Positions 5,114 to 6,551 of a stretch of 6,551 nucleotides of DNA are shown piece after piece (within the stretch, counting starts at the first letter, position 1; the number at the start of each line of letters is the position of its first letter). The notes under the pieces were generated by a model that ran no database searches, had not been told where the DNA came from, and saw only the letters and a list, made by a program, of their open reading frames with translations. The translations under genes were made by a program, and so were the position numbers. Source of the stretch: Ruminiclostridium sp. (GTDB lineage: Bacteria; Bacillota_A; Clostridia; Oscillospirales; Ruminococcaceae); assembly GCA_017550775.1 (NCBI GenBank), contig JAFZOA010000105.1, forward strand, positions 1 through 6,551, written 5' to 3'.

Positions 5114-5122
5114 ATACCAAAA

Positions 5123-5599
5123 ATGAAAGAACACAGACAGAAAACTATAAACAGCATACCTTTTCAGATGATCGGTAAAGATCAGTACCTTGTTAAAGTA
5201 GCAGATGTTTATCCCGACAACTGCACTGAAGCAGAGGAAATGGTCATAAACAAGGAAACACTTGATGCTTTACTCAAGTTTAAAGATGAGGAGTTAAGAG
5301 CCCAGGACAGGGATAAGGAACATAGAGCACATAAAGTATATGTTTATGATGATAACTTCATATCGGAATTAGGGTACTATGTGAAAAGTGCCACGGGTGA
5401 TGTTGAAGCCGAGCTTTTTATAGAGCAGGTTTTGTCTGGATATGACAGCGTAGAGGTCAAATGTGCTAAATACAGATTCCTTCATGATCTGTCAATGAGG
5501 GAGATCGCGGATATATTGGATATACCGCTTGTGTCTGTTCATAGAATAATTGAAACAGTAAAGCCTGCGTTGTGCAAGGCGCTTAAGGAAGCGAGCTAA
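5123..5599 (+). CDS. Sigma-region-4-like HTH protein of a conjugative element, 158 aa
   Basis: A 158-residue cytoplasmic protein. Residues 117-155 (YRFLHDLSMREIADILDIPLVSVHRIIETVKPALCKAL) form a helix-turn-helix like sigma factor region 4: a helix with SMREIADIL, a turn at DIPLVS and a recognition helix SVHRIIETVK. The N-terminal part (a beta-like stretch about 11-30, then a charged helix with EELRAQDRDKEHRAH) has no clear region 2, so a full sigma factor is unlikely. Similar short proteins stand before transfer genes in clostridial elements and are called sigma-70-like. A role as transcriptional activator of transfer genes is inference. Start ATG 5123 has GGAGG nine bases upstream; the frame is open back to a GTG at 4883, but that part is the structured leader. 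No terminator separates it from the PcfB-family gene, which suggests cotranscription. Confidence 0.8.
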   Translation: MKEHRQKTINSIPFQMIGKDQYLVKVADVYPDNCTEAEEMVINKETLDALLKFKDEELRAQDRDKEHRAHKVYVYDDNFISELGYYVKSATGDVEAELFIEQVLSGYDSVEVKCAKYRFLHDLSMREIADILDIPLVSVHRIIETVKPALCKALKEAS

Positions 5600-5674
5600 A
5601 CAAAAATAATTTTGTGCATCGTAACGAAAAGCGCGAAAAAGTGGAACAAAAACGGCTTTTAAACCGCTAGAGAT

Positions 5675-5764
5675 ATGAAAGGACAAATTCTCGGACCGGT
5701 TATCCGGAAATTGATCCTCTCAAAAAATCCCGGACGAGGGGAGGTGAAAAAATATGCACGGTGA
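5675..5764 (+). CDS. Possible 29-aa basic leader peptide overlapping the PcfB-family start
   Basis: ATG at 5675 opens a 29-codon frame ending with TGA at 5762-5764, eight bases inside the next gene. The product is basic (MKGQILGPVIRKLILSKNPG, then an arginine and lysine-rich end). Its own ribosome binding site is poor (AGAG close to the ATG), so it may not be translated. If it is, ribosomes reaching the overlapping stop would open a small stem (5715-5721 with 5736-5742) that covers part of the downstream ribosome binding site, giving translational coupling. It matches no family I know. Confidence 0.25.
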   Translation: MKGQILGPVIRKLILSKNPGRGEVKKYAR

Positions 5765-6551
5765 TGATGTGGCAAGCGCAGGTGTTGAGGTAACAACACA
5801 AGTCGTATCGAAGGCGACAGAGATCATCATGGATCTTCTGAAACTGGCGATAGAACGGGAGCGCGAGGAAGCACGGCTGAAAAAGTCCGATAAGCAGCAG
5901 GGATTGTCCGGAGGCGAGGTGACGTATCGTAAGCTGCAGGAGGGCGGTGAAGTAACTTCCATACCTTCTTTTGATAAAAAGGATTTCGGGGAGCTTATCA
6001 AGCGGGCGAAAAAGATGAACATTCCTGTGGCGGCGATACAGGAGAGCAAGAAGGAAAACACTATATCACTTTTCTTTAATGTAAAGGATAGTGAAGCCAT
6101 GAATGCAATTGTTCAGGATATTTACCGCGAGAAAATGAAACAGCCGGAGCAGGCTGAGCGCATGGTCACTATCGAAAAGGAACAGGTCGAGGGATTTCAG
6201 ATGTACTGTTCGGAGCACGACATTCCGGTGTGCTTTATGGAAACCAAAGACGGCGTTAAATGTATATTCGGCGCTGAATACGAAAAGCAGATAGATGCCG
6301 CAATGCAGAAATACAACGATATGAGTGCGGAGCTCAATAATACTGACATTTCTCTTTTCAAGGATGAAAAGGGTAAGCTGAAGATCAAGATCGACGATGG
6401 AACGGAGAAGAAGCAGCTTACAATGAATTTCAGTCCGAAGGTTCGACTCGAAAGAGTATTGCAGGAGAGGCTGGGTTACAGTCAGTTAAAGGCGGTGGAA
6501 GCTGCTAACAGACTTGCTTCAAAGATGACCGATGAACAGCTTGGGTACTAT
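5754..6551 (+). CDS. PcfB family (DUF3801) conjugation protein, N-terminal 266 aa
   Basis: The frame opens with ATG 5754, has GGGGAGGTGA seven bases upstream, and runs off the right edge after 266 codons without a stop. Residues about 8-45 (VEVTTQVVSKATEIIMDLLKLAIEREREE) and the central IPVAAIQESKKENTISLFFNVKDSEAMNAIVQDI block are characteristic of DUF3801/PcfB proteins. PcfB of pCF10 works with the relaxase PcfG at oriT during conjugative DNA processing. Homologues in clostridial integrative elements stand at the head of the transfer operon, before the coupling protein and relaxase, which would lie to the right of this window. The protein is mostly charged helices with no membrane segment. 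It is already longer than I would expect for the core domain; the extra part (about 180-266) includes SPKVRLERVLQERLGYSQLKAVEAANRL-type helices without an assignment. Confidence 0.85.
   Translation, partial: MHGDDVASAGVEVTTQVVSKATEIIMDLLKLAIEREREEARLKKSDKQQGLSGGEVTYRKLQEGGEVTSIPSFDKKDFGELIKRAKKMNIPVAAIQESKKENTISLFFNVKDSEAMNAIVQDIYREKMKQPEQAERMVTIEKEQVEGFQMYCSEHDIPVCFMETKDGVKCIFGAEYEKQIDAAMQKYNDMSAELNNTDISLFKDEKGKLKIKIDDGTEKKQLTMNFSPKVRLERVLQERLGYSQLKAVEAANRLASKMTDEQLGYY

Larger units (their letters stand above)
4801..5122 (+). promoter_or_regulatory. Structured 5' leader RNA, five predicted hairpins, class unknown
   Basis: The ~320 bases before the sigma-like gene can fold into a chain of hairpins. 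P1: 4801-4810 with 4841-4850, enclosing 4820-4824 with 4830-4834. P2: 4852-4862 with 4884-4894. P3: 4925-4931 with 4966-4972, enclosing 4950-4955 with 4960-4965. P4: 5000-5010 with 5028-5038, enclosing 5011-5014 with 5020-5023. P5: 5061-5113, which hides the ribosome binding site. G-U pairs occur at 4801/4850, 4806/4845, 4853/4893, 5001/5037 and 5077/5100; on the opposite strand these would be A-C mismatches, so the RNA is transcribed rightward. I do not recognise a known riboswitch, T-box or protein leader. The pairings are mine by eye, without energy calculation. Confidence 0.68.

Noticed and set aside
4883..5122. In-frame upstream extension of the sigma-like gene by 80 codons from a GTG
   Set aside because: No ribosome binding site precedes the GTG, the stretch is full of paired RNA structure, and the ATG at 5123 has GGAGG at a good distance.
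4801..5122. tRNA, T-box, cyclic-di-GMP or other known riboswitch
   Set aside because: I see no cloverleaf, no T-box sequence and none of the riboswitch signatures I can recall. An Rfam search is still the decisive test.
5720..6388. Serine- and leucine-rich minus-strand frames opposite the PcfB-family gene
   Set aside because: They are shadows of a clear plus-strand coding region with family-specific sequence.

Overview
The window looks like part of an integrative and conjugative element, or its insertion zone, in a Gram-positive anaerobe of the class Clostridia. A Ruminococcus-like or Lachnospiraceae-like host is my inference. The reasons are moderate GC, strong AGGAGG-type ribosome binding sites, consensus SigA-type promoters with 17-bp spacers, a DUF6465-like protein at the left edge and a PcfB-family (DUF3801) conjugation protein at the right edge. 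No integrase, attachment site or element boundary is visible here.

Layout: (1) Positions 1-225 hold the 3' end of a DUF6465-like gene and its terminator. (2) Positions 300-1289 hold a leftward cluster: a 55-aa acidic protein, a 99-aa protein whose tail resembles the C-terminus of anaerobic ribonucleotide reductase, and a 124-aa helix-turn-helix (HTH) regulator with its own promoter and a palindromic operator over the -10. (3) Positions 1306-2466 hold a rightward WYL-domain regulator, transcribed divergently from that cluster, with a terminator. (4) Positions 2475-4560 hold a monocistronic 646-aa ImmA/IrrE-type metallopeptidase with a C-terminal HTH, with its own promoter and terminator. (5) Positions 4561-5122 hold about 560 bp without a credible protein gene. 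This stretch carries a dyad-rich candidate operator region, an extended -10 promoter and a roughly 320-nt leader that can fold into five hairpins, the last of which hides the ribosome binding site of the next gene. (6) Positions 5123-5599 encode a 158-aa protein with a sigma-region-4-like HTH. (7) From 5754 to the right edge is a PcfB-family gene, the apparent start of the conjugation module.

How they may work together (inference): three regulators (HTH, WYL, peptidase-HTH) sit just upstream of the switch region for the transfer genes. The 4589-4800 region would set transcription of the sigma-like gene. The structured leader would add control of elongation and translation, and the sigma-like protein and PcfB would lead into transfer functions. 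The most unusual item is the leader RNA at about 4801-5113. Its helices include several G-U pairs that form only if the plus strand is transcribed, and it does not match any riboswitch class I can recall.
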